Shown: positions 7,351 to 15,473 of the stretch, one piece after another | Position numbering within the stretch: position 1 is the stretch's first letter | Layout of the letters: every line of letters starts with the position of its first letter | Notes under the pieces: generated by a model | What the model was told of the DNA's origin: nothing | Seen by the model: only the letters and a program-made list of their open reading frames with translations | Database searches by the model: none | Assembly (NCBI GenBank): GCA_945957555.1 | Contig: CAMFLX010000030.1 | Coordinates: forward strand, 1-38,123 | Direction of reading: 5' to 3' | Source: an uncultured Cytophagales bacterium | GTDB taxonomy: Bacteria; Bacteroidota; Bacteroidia; Cytophagales; UBA9547 | DNA length: 38,123 nucleotides | Position numbers and translations under genes: made by a program

Positions 7351-9177
7351 TTGGCAAAGAGCATATTCATATTACTAACTTTAATATCTCATCTAGCGAT
7401 TTCGCAAGGGCTCAAAAAGATTGTCAAATATTACGACAAGGATTCAACAGTAGTCAAAGAAGTCTTTTATTATAATGTTAAACTTAAGAAAGTAGACTCT
7501 CTCTATATATCCTATTACCATAGTGGAATAAAGAAATCCGAAGGTTATTATAAAAACGACCAGATGGTTGGAACTTGGAACCATTATTATGAAAATGGTA
7601 ATCCTAAAGCCTCTGGCCAATATGATAAAAACAAGCAAAATGGTTTGTGGAAGTATTACTTCGAGAATGGTTCCTTGAGCATGGAGGGTAAAATGGTAGA
7701 AGGTAAAAAAGATGAATACTGGAAGACCTATTATGAAAACAATGTACTCAAATCTGAGGGGAATTATAACAAAGGGAAACAAGACGGTAATTGGAATTAT
7801 TATGCAGAAACTGGGGTAAAAAAGGGTACCGCTAATTTGAATAATGGAAACGGAGAGTACGAGGAGTATCATGACAATGGGAACATTAAAGTAAATGGAT
7901 ATATAAAAAATGGGGTTTCTGACAGCCTTTGGACATATTACTATCCTGACGGAGTTCTTAAATCAGAAGGTTATGAAAAGAATGGCCAAAAAAATGGTGA
8001 GTGGAAAAGCTATTATGAAAATGGTGTAGTATCAGAGACTGGATCTTATAAAGGAGGAAAGCCTGTTGGCAATTGGCAGTATTTTCACGAGAATGGGAGG
8101 ATCAGCTCAGAAGGTGTGCAGAAGGAAGGTAAAAAGGACGGTAAATGGTCATATTACTATGATACTGGGGAATTAAAGGGTGAGTCTGATTTTGCGGCAG
8201 GCGATGGGGATTTTAAGGAATACTATCCAAGTGGTAAGCTGAAATCTAAAGGCAAGGTCAAAAACGGTAAAAATTCTGGCTATTGGGAATATTACTATGA
8301 AACAGGTGAAAAAGAAGGGGAGGCCGACTATGACAATGGCTCTGGCAAGTATGTAGGATACTACCCTGATGGTACCAAGAAGATGGAAGGCAACGTAAAT
8401 GATGGAGCCAAAGTCGGCACTTGGTCATTGTACGATGAGCAAGGCGTACTTACAGGAAAGTACATAAATATTCAAGAGAAGGAGGCTGAAGAAGCAGCTG
8501 ACGCTGAGGCGGAAGAGCCCTCTTTAGTACCTCAAAAACCCAAGCAAAATAGCACTATAAAGAATGCCAAAACGCAAAAACCTGCGCCTGCCAAGCGACA
8601 ACGATATACTCCCAATATCTATAAGTCATTCATTGTAGGATTCAACCCTACCGCTGTGATCATTACCCAATTACCCATCTACATTGAGTATTATATCGAA
8701 AAGAGAAAAGGTTTTGAAATACAATATACAAGTGTGAGGTCTCCTTTTTTTGCAGATCACAACAGTCCAGTGAAAGATCGAGAGTATATCAATGGTTATA
8801 CTATTACATTCAAAAATAAATTCTACAAAAACCCTAAGGTAAATAGAGGTATGTGGTATATTGCTTATGACCTAAGATATATAAATATCGATAACAGTGT
8901 GTATTTTTTGGATACCCTGCAAAACATGAGAACAAACGCCTTGATTCGTCAAAAGCGTGGATTTGAAGCAACAGCCCAATTTGGGGATCGATTTATTAAA
9001 AAACTAAACAAGCCTGGTATGACTTTAGATATTTTCTTGGGAATTGGTATCGGATATACTCACACAGAAAAAAAATACATTCCTTCCGATTACTATGATT
9101 CCAAATTTAGCTCACGAATTAGAGATGGCTTTTACCTACCTCTCAGACTAGGGTTTAATGTTGGCTATCTATTTTAA
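7351..9177 (+). CDS. MORN-variant (YwqK-like) repeat protein with C-terminal outer-membrane barrel-like domain
   Basis: There is no ATG near the 5' end. A TTG at 7351 gives a 608-residue protein with a clean signal peptide (AKSIFILLTLISHLAISQG) starting 8 bp after the TDO stop. An upstream TTG at 7315 would overlap that gene and spoil the signal. Residues about 40-375 hold roughly 13 repeats of 22-24 residues of the form YYENGxLKSEGxYKxGKxxGxW, the MORN_2/YwqK pattern. An Ala/Glu/Pro/Lys-rich linker follows. The last 190 residues have alternating aromatic strands and end in LRLGFNVGYLF, with the terminal Phe typical of outer-membrane proteins. It is likely a repeat domain anchored by a barrel. 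Function is unknown; YwqK antitoxin annotations of such repeats are not evidence of a toxin-antitoxin role here. Confidence 0.75.
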   Translation: MAKSIFILLTLISHLAISQGLKKIVKYYDKDSTVVKEVFYYNVKLKKVDSLYISYYHSGIKKSEGYYKNDQMVGTWNHYYENGNPKASGQYDKNKQNGLWKYYFENGSLSMEGKMVEGKKDEYWKTYYENNVLKSEGNYNKGKQDGNWNYYAETGVKKGTANLNNGNGEYEEYHDNGNIKVNGYIKNGVSDSLWTYYYPDGVLKSEGYEKNGQKNGEWKSYYENGVVSETGSYKGGKPVGNWQYFHENGRISSEGVQKEGKKDGKWSYYYDTGELKGESDFAAGDGDFKEYYPSGKLKSKGKVKNGKNSGYWEYYYETGEKEGEADYDNGSGKYVGYYPDGTKKMEGNVNDGAKVGTWSLYDEQGVLTGKYINIQEKEAEEAADAEAEEPSLVPQKPKQNSTIKNAKTQKPAPAKRQRYTPNIYKSFIVGFNPTAVIITQLPIYIEYYIEKRKGFEIQYTSVRSPFFADHNSPVKDREYINGYTITFKNKFYKNPKVNRGMWYIAYDLRYINIDNSVYFLDTLQNMRTNALIRQKRGFEATAQFGDRFIKKLNKPGMTLDIFLGIGIGYTHTEKKYIPSDYYDSKFSSRIRDGFYLPLRLGFNVGYLF

Positions 9178-9186
9178 AAGCACTAT

Positions 9187-9978
9187 TTATTTGATACCAA
9201 TATTTACATTCCTGTACAATTGTATGAGTTGAGTAATATTGTTCGATCCCGTTTTCACAAGCATATTTTTTCGGTGTGTGTTGATGGTATGAATACTTAA
9301 ACTAAGTTCGTTTGCAATTTGATCGCTGGTTTTGCCTCCTGCTATTTTGTGGAGAATGTCTAATTCCCTTTTAGTAAGTCTGAGTGTTTCGTAGTTAGGA
9401 TGAAATATTTTAGTGAATACAGGTTTGTTGTATTGTTGCGTTTTTTCGGATACACATAGTGTGATGCTTTCGTCTTGTTTTACCGCTGAAAAATCAGTGA
9501 TATAGGTAATGAACTGTATGGGAATATGCACTTTAGTTACTTTAAAAATGCTCATATTATGCATGGCCCATATATAATTCCCATCTTTAGTCCTTATTTT
9601 AAAATTATAAGTAAATCGTAAATCCTTGATCCTGTTGCTAAATGCATACATGGATATATACTTGATCATGATTGGCAAGAGTTCTCTCGAATAGATTTTA
9701 GCATGATCTGGATGTACCAGAGTCATCGCAAATTTAAGCCCCCCTGTCTTAAAATCAGTACTTGTATAACCCATCATTTGTTCAATATTATCGCTGAAAT
9801 AATCGTAAGTCATGGTCAGAGTGTTATAAACCAAGGAACAAATAGGGGCATTGTCATGAAAATTTTTTAGGAATTCAAAATCGATATCGGATTCGAATGA
9901 GCTGAGAGGCAGTTCCTCTTTAACTTCGTCTTGAAAGTTTTTTGAAAAGTTCTTAATCGTATTGTATATAGAAAACAT
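9187..9978 (-). CDS. PAS-like domain LuxR-family transcriptional regulator (copy 1)
   Basis: A 263-residue protein. Residues about 45-165 form a PAS-like sensor (PICSLVYNTLTMTYDYFSDNIEQMMGYTSTDF, then VHPDH and FKIRTKDGNYIWAMHN). Residues about 200-258 form a LuxR/GerE helix-turn-helix (LTKRELDILHKIAGGKTSDQIA, then LSIHTINTHRKNML). There is no phosphorylation receiver domain, so it probably senses a ligand or protein directly. It has the same architecture as the gene at 10241-11050 and was likely produced by duplication. It is convergent with the MORN gene, with only 9 bp between stops. A candidate operator lies at 10012-10035. Confidence 0.8.
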   Translation of the reverse strand: MFSIYNTIKNFSKNFQDEVKEELPLSSFESDIDFEFLKNFHDNAPICSLVYNTLTMTYDYFSDNIEQMMGYTSTDFKTGGLKFAMTLVHPDHAKIYSRELLPIMIKYISMYAFSNRIKDLRFTYNFKIRTKDGNYIWAMHNMSIFKVTKVHIPIQFITYITDFSAVKQDESITLCVSEKTQQYNKPVFTKIFHPNYETLRLTKRELDILHKIAGGKTSDQIANELSLSIHTINTHRKNMLVKTGSNNITQLIQLYRNVNIGIK

Positions 9979-10011
9979 CCTTGTTCGATTTATACCATGT
10001 ATCTATTGGCA

Positions 10012-10035
10012 AAAATACCCATTTGTAGGTATTTT
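10012..10035. promoter_or_regulatory. Inverted repeat upstream of LuxR copy 1
   Basis: Perfect 8-bp arms AAAATACC (10012-10019) and GGTATTTT (10028-10035) with an 8-bp spacer, about 34 bp upstream of the regulator's start. Size and position suit a dimeric LuxR-type operator, possibly autoregulatory. No second full copy was seen. Confidence 0.35.
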
Positions 10036-10211
10036 ATGGTTGAAACTTGTATACTACTTTTGAGCATACGTTTTAGAAAATAAAAGGTATAATAGATTTG
10101 TTACAATGTGCCTGTTGATTGATTTATAAATTATAGGTACGCATATCTAAACACTACACACAAAGAGGTCGTTTACTTAGTAGGACTTCAATATTATGAG
10201 AAAATAAAATA

Positions 10212-10229
10212 CAGTCCATGCTTGGACTG
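10212..10229 (-). terminator. Terminator of LuxR copy 2
   Basis: Arms CAGTCCA and TGGACTG with a 4-nt loop. Read on the minus strand they are followed by TATTTTATTTT, a U-rich tract. It lies 11 bp after the stop of the regulator at 10241. Confidence 0.75.
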
Positions 10230-10240
10230 CATTTCTGCTT

Positions 10241-11050
10241 TTACCCAATAAGCCCATTGACCATTCCAAAGCGGACCAATTCGTTCGAGGATGAAATATT
10301 AAACTTCTTGAGCATATTTTTTTTGTGATTGATTACCGTATGTTGACTGATGTACAACTCCTCAGAGATCTTTTTCGCCGAAAGGCCTTGACTTGTTAGT
10401 AAAAGTACTTCACGTTCTCTTTCTGTAATGGATATTTGTATTTTTCGAGGGATTATGCTTTTTTCAAATACGGCTCTAAAAATACCTTTTTCATCTTTCC
10501 TGCTGATCATTAGATCAATGTTGCGATCCTTTTTGGCGCCATCTACATCAATAACCAGTTTTAACCCTATGATAGGCATACCATTACTGTCAACTTCTAA
10601 AGGTATGATTTGGTGTAAAAACCACTTGGTTGTACCATCCTTAAGGTAAAGCCTCGTTGTATAACTTATTTTAGTTTCAAGAGCTTTGTGCTCGTGTGCA
10701 TTTTGCTGGAAATATTCGAATATGGAAGGAAATATGGCTTCCGCAAAAAGAATGGCTTCTTCTGGAACAAAACATTTCATAATACCCGCAATGCCGTTAT
10801 CTAAAAAGGTCTCGACTTTTATGCCTAGGAGATCTTCAACGGAATCACTAACATAGAGATATTTCCTATTTGGAAAATCCACAATACCAAAAATGCCCGA
10901 AAAACAACTGAGCACAAATTGTATCTGGGGGTTATCAAGAGAGTAAGTCGTTCTTTCTTTTACAGAAGTGTCGACAAGATATCGACTGAAAACATCACGA
11001 AGCTCAATAGCTATTTCATGTTCTGAATAGACTTTGTTTTTTTTAACCAT
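10241..11050 (-). CDS. PAS-like domain LuxR-family transcriptional regulator (copy 2)
   Basis: A 269-residue regulator. The PAS-like domain spans about residues 48-180 (FVLSCFSGIFGIVDFPNRKYLYVSDSVEDLLG, then TRLYLKDGTTKWFLHQ) and the LuxR helix-turn-helix about 205-265 (ITEREREVLLLTSQGLSAKKIS, then ISQHTVINHKKNML). No receiver domain or membrane segment is present, so it is cytoplasmic and not part of a conventional two-component pair. The order of domains and the K/R-DG-x-W signature match copy 1, 262 bp downstream on the same strand. Separate terminator and intergenic space suggest separate transcripts. Targets are unknown. Confidence 0.8.
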   Translation of the reverse strand: MVKKNKVYSEHEIAIELRDVFSRYLVDTSVKERTTYSLDNPQIQFVLSCFSGIFGIVDFPNRKYLYVSDSVEDLLGIKVETFLDNGIAGIMKCFVPEEAILFAEAIFPSIFEYFQQNAHEHKALETKISYTTRLYLKDGTTKWFLHQIIPLEVDSNGMPIIGLKLVIDVDGAKKDRNIDLMISRKDEKGIFRAVFEKSIIPRKIQISITEREREVLLLTSQGLSAKKISEELYISQHTVINHKKNMLKKFNISSSNELVRFGMVNGLIG

Positions 11051-11223
11051 AATTTTAGCTTACTGGTATATAAATGTAATTAACGGTAATACGTGTTCTA
11101 ATATCTTTATTTTTTTTGATAATAGCTACTTATTCATGCATAGAATTTTTAAAATAATAGGGGTAACAATTGTCTGATCAAAAAGCAATTATGTTAGACT
11201 TTTATGCTTAGCGACCACTTATA

Positions 11224-11676
11224 TCAACCTGGTAATTCAAAAGTAAAATTCACCTTAACTTTCGACTTCATAAAAATTCTGAAATCATCGAACTTGCCAT
11301 CTTTTATGAATGATCTTAAGGGATATTTGTAGTTCCTACCCCCATATGATTGAAATTTTAAAACGAAACCATTCTGCAATGAAACATAAATACAATAAAC
11401 ACCAAAGATGGTTGGAATAATTGGCAAGGCTATTTGCTCAATATAGATTATACCAGATGGCTTCATGAAATATTCATAGGTTGCTTCGATAATTGAATGA
11501 CTAAAACTGAGAAGCAATACTCCGAAAAGGAAAATAACCCACCAATTATTCAGCTCTTTTCCTTTAACAATCTCAGCTTTAGATATATCCGAAAATTTTA
11601 CTGTTTCATAATTAAATCTACTCCTTAGTAGGTGAATGCCAGTTTCAGAGACCCCAAAATCGCTGGTTTCGAACAA
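11224..11676 (-). CDS. Hypothetical small membrane protein
   Basis: A 150-residue protein of no recognised family. An N-terminal beta-rich segment (residues 1-40; FGVSETGIHLLRSRFNYETVKFSDI) resembles the first strands of PH-like membrane-associated domains. Two hydrophobic helices follow (about 47-66 and 83-103), then a basic beta-rich tail (FVLKFQSYGGRNYKYPLRSF). That order, strands, two helices, strands, is seen in bacterial PH-domain membrane proteins, but the assignment is tentative. It lies 22 bp downstream of the ligase gene's stop, reading in the opposite sense of position: its own start at 11676 is just beyond the ligase stop at 11699, so both could share one minus-strand transcript. 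Confidence 0.6.
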   Translation of the reverse strand: MFETSDFGVSETGIHLLRSRFNYETVKFSDISKAEIVKGKELNNWWVIFLFGVLLLSFSHSIIEATYEYFMKPSGIIYIEQIALPIIPTIFGVYCIYVSLQNGFVLKFQSYGGRNYKYPLRSFIKDGKFDDFRIFMKSKVKVNFTFELPG

Positions 11677-11698
11677 ATATGAATTTATAAAACTAGCT

Positions 11699-14380
11699 TC
11701 AAACCTTTGCCTCTAATACCTTATTCTTCCCATACTCCAAAATCGCATCAATAAACTCGTAAGGTTTGTAGCCATTAATCGCACACTGGTGGAAGATGCA
11801 AGTAGCGGGGGTCATGCCTGGTAATGAGTTGATCTCAATGATGATCGTTTCTGCGCGGTCGTTGTCAAAGATCCTCACAAAGGCGTCGATGCGGCAATAG
11901 CCTTCCACATTCAGAATCTTAGCGGTTTTCTCCAAGGTAGCGCGTACCTGTGCCGAGATTTTTTGTTGGCTTTCTTTGTGGGTACTGTAACGTGCAGGTG
12001 TTATGTTTTGCCCCTCTCCAGCCAAGAATTTTTCTTCTAGCGACAATACCTCTCCCGAAGCCAAGGTTTCTGAAGGCTCAAAAACCTCATAGATGCGCTC
12101 TCCATTTACCGTTTTGGTCAGCATACCTCCTGTTACTTCCAAGAAATGTTTCGCATCGTTTTTTGCGATCAGATCTTCGATCAAGAAATAGGCCTTTTGA
12201 GGAAATTCCTCTTTGTATTTCAAGCCCAATACCTCCGATTCTTTTGCAAGGAATTCTGGTGTATTGCGGAACATCATGTTGGCAAAGGCAATCAATTGTT
12301 CCGTAGTTTTGATTTTTTTAACAGCGGAGCTACAACCATCGTCAGAAGGTTTGGCGATGATTGGATATTGAAAGGCACGCTCAATCTCTGCCACCATAGC
12401 TTGAGGGTCTTTCATCCATTCTTCTTGTGTTACCAGTTTGTGGTTGGCTACCAAGATGCCGTTTTCGCGCAAGATTTTGTTGGTCAGGTATTTGTTAATG
12501 GTCGTGGCAGAACTTTCCACACCTGAGCCGTTGTAAGGAATACCCCTTTTATCGAGTTCCTTTTGAAGTTGCCCATCTTCGCCTGGACGACCGTGTAGTG
12601 CTATAAATACCTCATCCACGCGAGACGCTAAGGTGTCGTAACTCAACTTTACAGGTTCGAACAAAGCATTTTGGGCGAATCTTTTGGTGATTGTCGCTGC
12701 ATCTGTAATGATTTGTTTGATAGTTGGGTGCTTTTCGTAGTTTTTAGACTCCACCTTTTCCTTAATATCGTCGGCGTTGTCTTTGAGCATAATATTGATA
12801 GGCATTTCGTAGAGATGATGATCGTTATCACCACCCGTCAAAAACACTGGAATGGGCTCGTATTTAGTGGATGACGCAAGTTTTTCAAAGATATTACGAC
12901 CACTTTCTACAGAGATGTGCCTTTCGCTAGAATAGCCACCCATGACCACCGCCACTTTTACCTTTTCCGTTTTCTGTGTTTTGAGGCGATTGAGATTATC
13001 GTCGAACACAGATAGTAAATCTTTGATTTTAAATGAGTTCTTCCCTGATTTTATTCTTGCTAATAATGAAGTCCTAATCAGATAAGTAAGAAACTGGCTT
13101 GGATTGAGACCGATTTCCGCTGCTTGGTGAAAAAAGAATGAAGAGGGCATCATACCCGAAGTGGTATTAGGGTCGTTTAAAAAGACTTTGCCATCTTCCG
13201 TAATAAAGCCATCGATCCTTGCGTATACGTCAAATCGCAAAGCAGTATAAAGCTTTTCACAAGCTTGTCTGATTTCTTCGATTTGTGCTAAAGGTATATT
13301 GATTGGCGTAACCTTACGACTCATACCTGGTAGATACTTGGATCTATAGTCAAATAGGTCCGTTCCCTTCACAATTTCTGTGGGAGGCAGGGCTATGGCC
13401 TTTCCATTTTCGTCTTCTACCACAATACATGAGAATTCTTTGCCCTTGATCATTTGTTCCAAGAGCAATTCTTCTTCAGTATCAATGCTTTCTATGAGTA
13501 CACTTGGGGTGTTTGTTCCAAAAACTTGATTGAGTTTAGTCAATACATCCGCAGGGTGGTACAGAACATCTTTACCGATTTTCACGGGCAAACCTATTCC
13601 CACACGAATGTCTGCCATGTCGCGCACAAGTACATATTTCTGTTCTTCGGTGAAGCTTGACCACTCTTTCTGGTCAATATTCATGATAAAGAAGCTTTTG
13701 TATGCCGCTTTAATGAATTCCTCTACAGAGTCATTTTTAAGAATGGTTACCCCCAAAGAAGAACCTTGATTGGGAGATTTAACCACAAATGGAAAACCTA
13801 GTTCCTTTTTAAGGTTTTCAAATAGCTGATTATGATTGCCTTCGAAGAATTCTTTTTTGCTGATTACGGCATTTTTAGGTCTATTAAAACCTGCTTGTTG
13901 CATGAGAACCTGCTGTGCGGTTTTGCTGATACCAATTGCAGAAGGAAGTATGCCAGAGCCTGTATACGGCAAACCGTACCACTCTAAAATACCTTGTATG
14001 TTGCCATCTTCGCCATAGGGCCCATGTAATGCCAAAAAGGCGATGTCGAAAATATTCTTGAAGTCGGAAGGCTGTATGTGTTTGCCTATGCTGTTACAAA
14101 GTTTGCTGGTTTGGGTATCACTAAGTTTGCCCAAACTTTCCACATAAATCTGGAAAGGAGGGTTGGTTTCTGGTAGAAATTCAACGGGTGGATAAAAGTC
14201 CCTGATGGTGCCTTTGTAAATGTATTGCCAGTCGAGCTGAATAAAATTGCCCACACTATCTACAAAAATGGGTATGGCTTCAAAAAGATTTTTATCAAGA
14301 TTGTCATACACGGTTCTGCCACCAGCAAATGATATTTCTCTTTCTCTCGAAAGACCACCAAAGAAAATTCCTATGCGCAT
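11699..14380 (-). CDS. Double-length D-alanine--D-alanine ligase-like ATP-grasp protein
   Basis: An 893-residue protein made of two complete D-Ala-D-Ala-ligase-like units in one frame. Unit 1 (about 1-445) has GIFFGGLSREREIS, ALHGPYGEDGNIQG, PYTGSG, FVVKSPNQGSSLGV and a terminal metal site read as DPNTTSGM. Unit 2 (about 470-893) has AVVMGGYSSERHIS, ALHGRPGEDGQLQ, PYNGSG, IIAKPSDDGCSSAV and IEINSLPGMTPAT. The two are joined by a linker near 447-470. Normal Ddl is about 310-370 aa and joins two D-alanines for peptidoglycan. Unit 2 keeps the canonical E-x-N-x-x-PGM metal-binding motif, while unit 1 has Asp for Glu and lacks the Pro. Either both are active or one is structural or has a different substrate. 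Whether this is the cell's essential Ddl cannot be told here. Confidence 0.85.
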   Translation of the reverse strand: MRIGIFFGGLSREREISFAGGRTVYDNLDKNLFEAIPIFVDSVGNFIQLDWQYIYKGTIRDFYPPVEFLPETNPPFQIYVESLGKLSDTQTSKLCNSIGKHIQPSDFKNIFDIAFLALHGPYGEDGNIQGILEWYGLPYTGSGILPSAIGISKTAQQVLMQQAGFNRPKNAVISKKEFFEGNHNQLFENLKKELGFPFVVKSPNQGSSLGVTILKNDSVEEFIKAAYKSFFIMNIDQKEWSSFTEEQKYVLVRDMADIRVGIGLPVKIGKDVLYHPADVLTKLNQVFGTNTPSVLIESIDTEEELLLEQMIKGKEFSCIVVEDENGKAIALPPTEIVKGTDLFDYRSKYLPGMSRKVTPINIPLAQIEEIRQACEKLYTALRFDVYARIDGFITEDGKVFLNDPNTTSGMMPSSFFFHQAAEIGLNPSQFLTYLIRTSLLARIKSGKNSFKIKDLLSVFDDNLNRLKTQKTEKVKVAVVMGGYSSERHISVESGRNIFEKLASSTKYEPIPVFLTGGDNDHHLYEMPINIMLKDNADDIKEKVESKNYEKHPTIKQIITDAATITKRFAQNALFEPVKLSYDTLASRVDEVFIALHGRPGEDGQLQKELDKRGIPYNGSGVESSATTINKYLTNKILRENGILVANHKLVTQEEWMKDPQAMVAEIERAFQYPIIAKPSDDGCSSAVKKIKTTEQLIAFANMMFRNTPEFLAKESEVLGLKYKEEFPQKAYFLIEDLIAKNDAKHFLEVTGGMLTKTVNGERIYEVFEPSETLASGEVLSLEEKFLAGEGQNITPARYSTHKESQQKISAQVRATLEKTAKILNVEGYCRIDAFVRIFDNDRAETIIIEINSLPGMTPATCIFHQCAINGYKPYEFIDAILEYGKNKVLEAKV

Positions 14381-14388
14381 TTTTTAAA

Positions 14389-14471
14389 AGTCATTAGTCC
14401 TAAGTCCTAAGTATATAGTACGTATTTTCAAAAAGTAATCATTTGACTTATGACTAAATACTTATGACTAG
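14389..14471. repeat. Imperfect AGTC/AAGTA-rich inverted repeat
   Basis: Short words such as AGTCCTAAGTCCTAAGTA on the left recur in inverted form as TGACTTATGACTAAATACTT on the right, between the divergent ligase and DUF3052-like genes. Related words (GCTTAGACT, GGACTTAGTACC) appear after the DUF3052-like gene at 14890-14935. It is probably low-complexity intergenic repeat or a weak hairpin; function is unknown. Confidence 0.35.
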
Positions 14472-14514
14472 CCACAAATATACAACTAATCCTAATTCTT
14501 TTTAATTTTAGGAC

Positions 14515-14883
14515 ATGAGAGACATGATTCACAAATTCAAGTTTAGAGATGATCCCATCATTCTTTTTGCACCAGAATCTTTACAATCATCCATTGCAGA
14601 GATGGGCTTTAAAACCAGTTTAGATACTGAAGCCAAAAGTAAAAACACATTGATTTTTATAAACGACAAGGAGGAATTTTTACATTTTCTACAGAATAGC
14701 CTTTCGCAGATCGAATATGACAGTATTTTGTGGATTGCCTACCCTAAACAAAGCTCCAAGATTAAAACCAATATCAATAGGGATATTCTTTGGCAGACGT
14801 CCGAGCCTTTTGGCATCACAGCAGTTTCTGCGATATCTATAGATGAAACTTGGTCGGCTTTGAGATTGAGACCTATCAAGTGA
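14515..14883 (+). CDS. DUF3052-like protein
   Basis: A 122-residue soluble protein. The segment DSILWIAYPKQSSKIKTNINRD followed by ISIDETWSALRLRP matches the conserved core of DUF3052-type proteins, where WxxYPKxxSxxxTDLNRD and IDxxWSALRxRP are diagnostic. No function is established for that family. The ATG at 14515 is used, but an ATG at 14524 is equally good because neither has a clear ribosome site. It stands alone on the plus strand between two minus-strand genes, flanked by AGTC-rich repeats. Confidence 0.65.
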   Translation: MRDMIHKFKFRDDPIILFAPESLQSSIAEMGFKTSLDTEAKSKNTLIFINDKEEFLHFLQNSLSQIEYDSILWIAYPKQSSKIKTNINRDILWQTSEPFGITAVSAISIDETWSALRLRPIK

Positions 14884-14943
14884 GACGTTAGAGCTTAGAC
14901 TTTTTACTTGGTACTTTATACCTTGGACTTAGTACCCGATTCA

Positions 14944-15363
14944 TCACAACTCATAAAACATGGTATGCTGGCAGCCTAAGTCTACGGCATAGAGGTCAGT
15001 TTTAAATTCATTTTGTAGGTAGACTGATGCAGTGACAGTCTTTTTGTTCATTTGAATCAATTTGATGAGCCAGTGACGCATGCTTTTTCCAGAGTAGGTC
15101 TTGTCATCAAGCAAAAGAACATTTTTGAATTTCTCAGGAATAGAATTTAATTCTGAAGTGGTAAACAAAGGAATATTAAGTTGAAAGCTCATGTAAGCAC
15201 CAGGAAACATACCACTTCGTTTCATACAGACGATACAATCTATTTCCTTGGTTTTTACATATTGGCAAAGGGTATCAATATCTTGAAAGTATTTTTGGAG
15301 TGAAATATGTTTTGGATGTTGATCCGAAAAAGTTTTTAATTCTTGACCTTCTTGATTTTGCAT
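14944..15363 (-). CDS. Phosphoribosyltransferase-family protein
   Basis: A 139-residue protein with the type I PRTase signature NVLLLDDKTYSGKSM at residues 81-95: hydrophobic strand, two acidic residues and a Thr/Ser-Gly turn that binds the PRPP ribose-phosphate. An upstream strand and PPi-loop-like segment, IDCIVCMKRSGMFPGAYMS (41-59), also fits the fold. It is short for orotate or hypoxanthine PRTases and lacks an obvious base-binding hood, so the acceptor is unknown. It lies downstream of the methyltransferase on the same strand but is separated from it by a terminator-like hairpin at 15452-15473. Confidence 0.7.
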   Translation of the reverse strand: MQNQEGQELKTFSDQHPKHISLQKYFQDIDTLCQYVKTKEIDCIVCMKRSGMFPGAYMSFQLNIPLFTTSELNSIPEKFKNVLLLDDKTYSGKSMRHWLIKLIQMNKKTVTASVYLQNEFKTDLYAVDLGCQHTMFYEL

Positions 15364-15451
15364 GAAAATTGAATTTCGAATTTAGTCAACGACTATAGCT
15401 TTCCCTTGCAAAGATATTAAAATGTGGACAAGATGTAAGTACCAAGAAAAG

Positions 15452-15473
15452 GGAGGAATCATTTGATCCCTCC
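15452..15473 (-). terminator. Terminator overlapping the 3' end of the methyltransferase gene
   Basis: On the minus strand GGAGGGATCA and TGATTCCTCC pair (one G-T wobble) around a 2-nt centre and are followed by CTTTTCTT. The last codons and the stop of the methyltransferase (15459) lie inside the stem. Confidence 0.6.

Noticed and set aside
7444-7872. Minus-strand 142-codon frame that looks like a membrane protein
   Set aside because: Its hydrophobicity is a complement effect of the Tyr/Glu/Asn-rich MORN repeats on the other strand.
7315-9177. Toxin-antitoxin function suggested by the YwqK label of similar repeats
   Set aside because: There is no small toxin gene nearby, and the protein has a signal peptide and barrel-like end, so the label would mislead.
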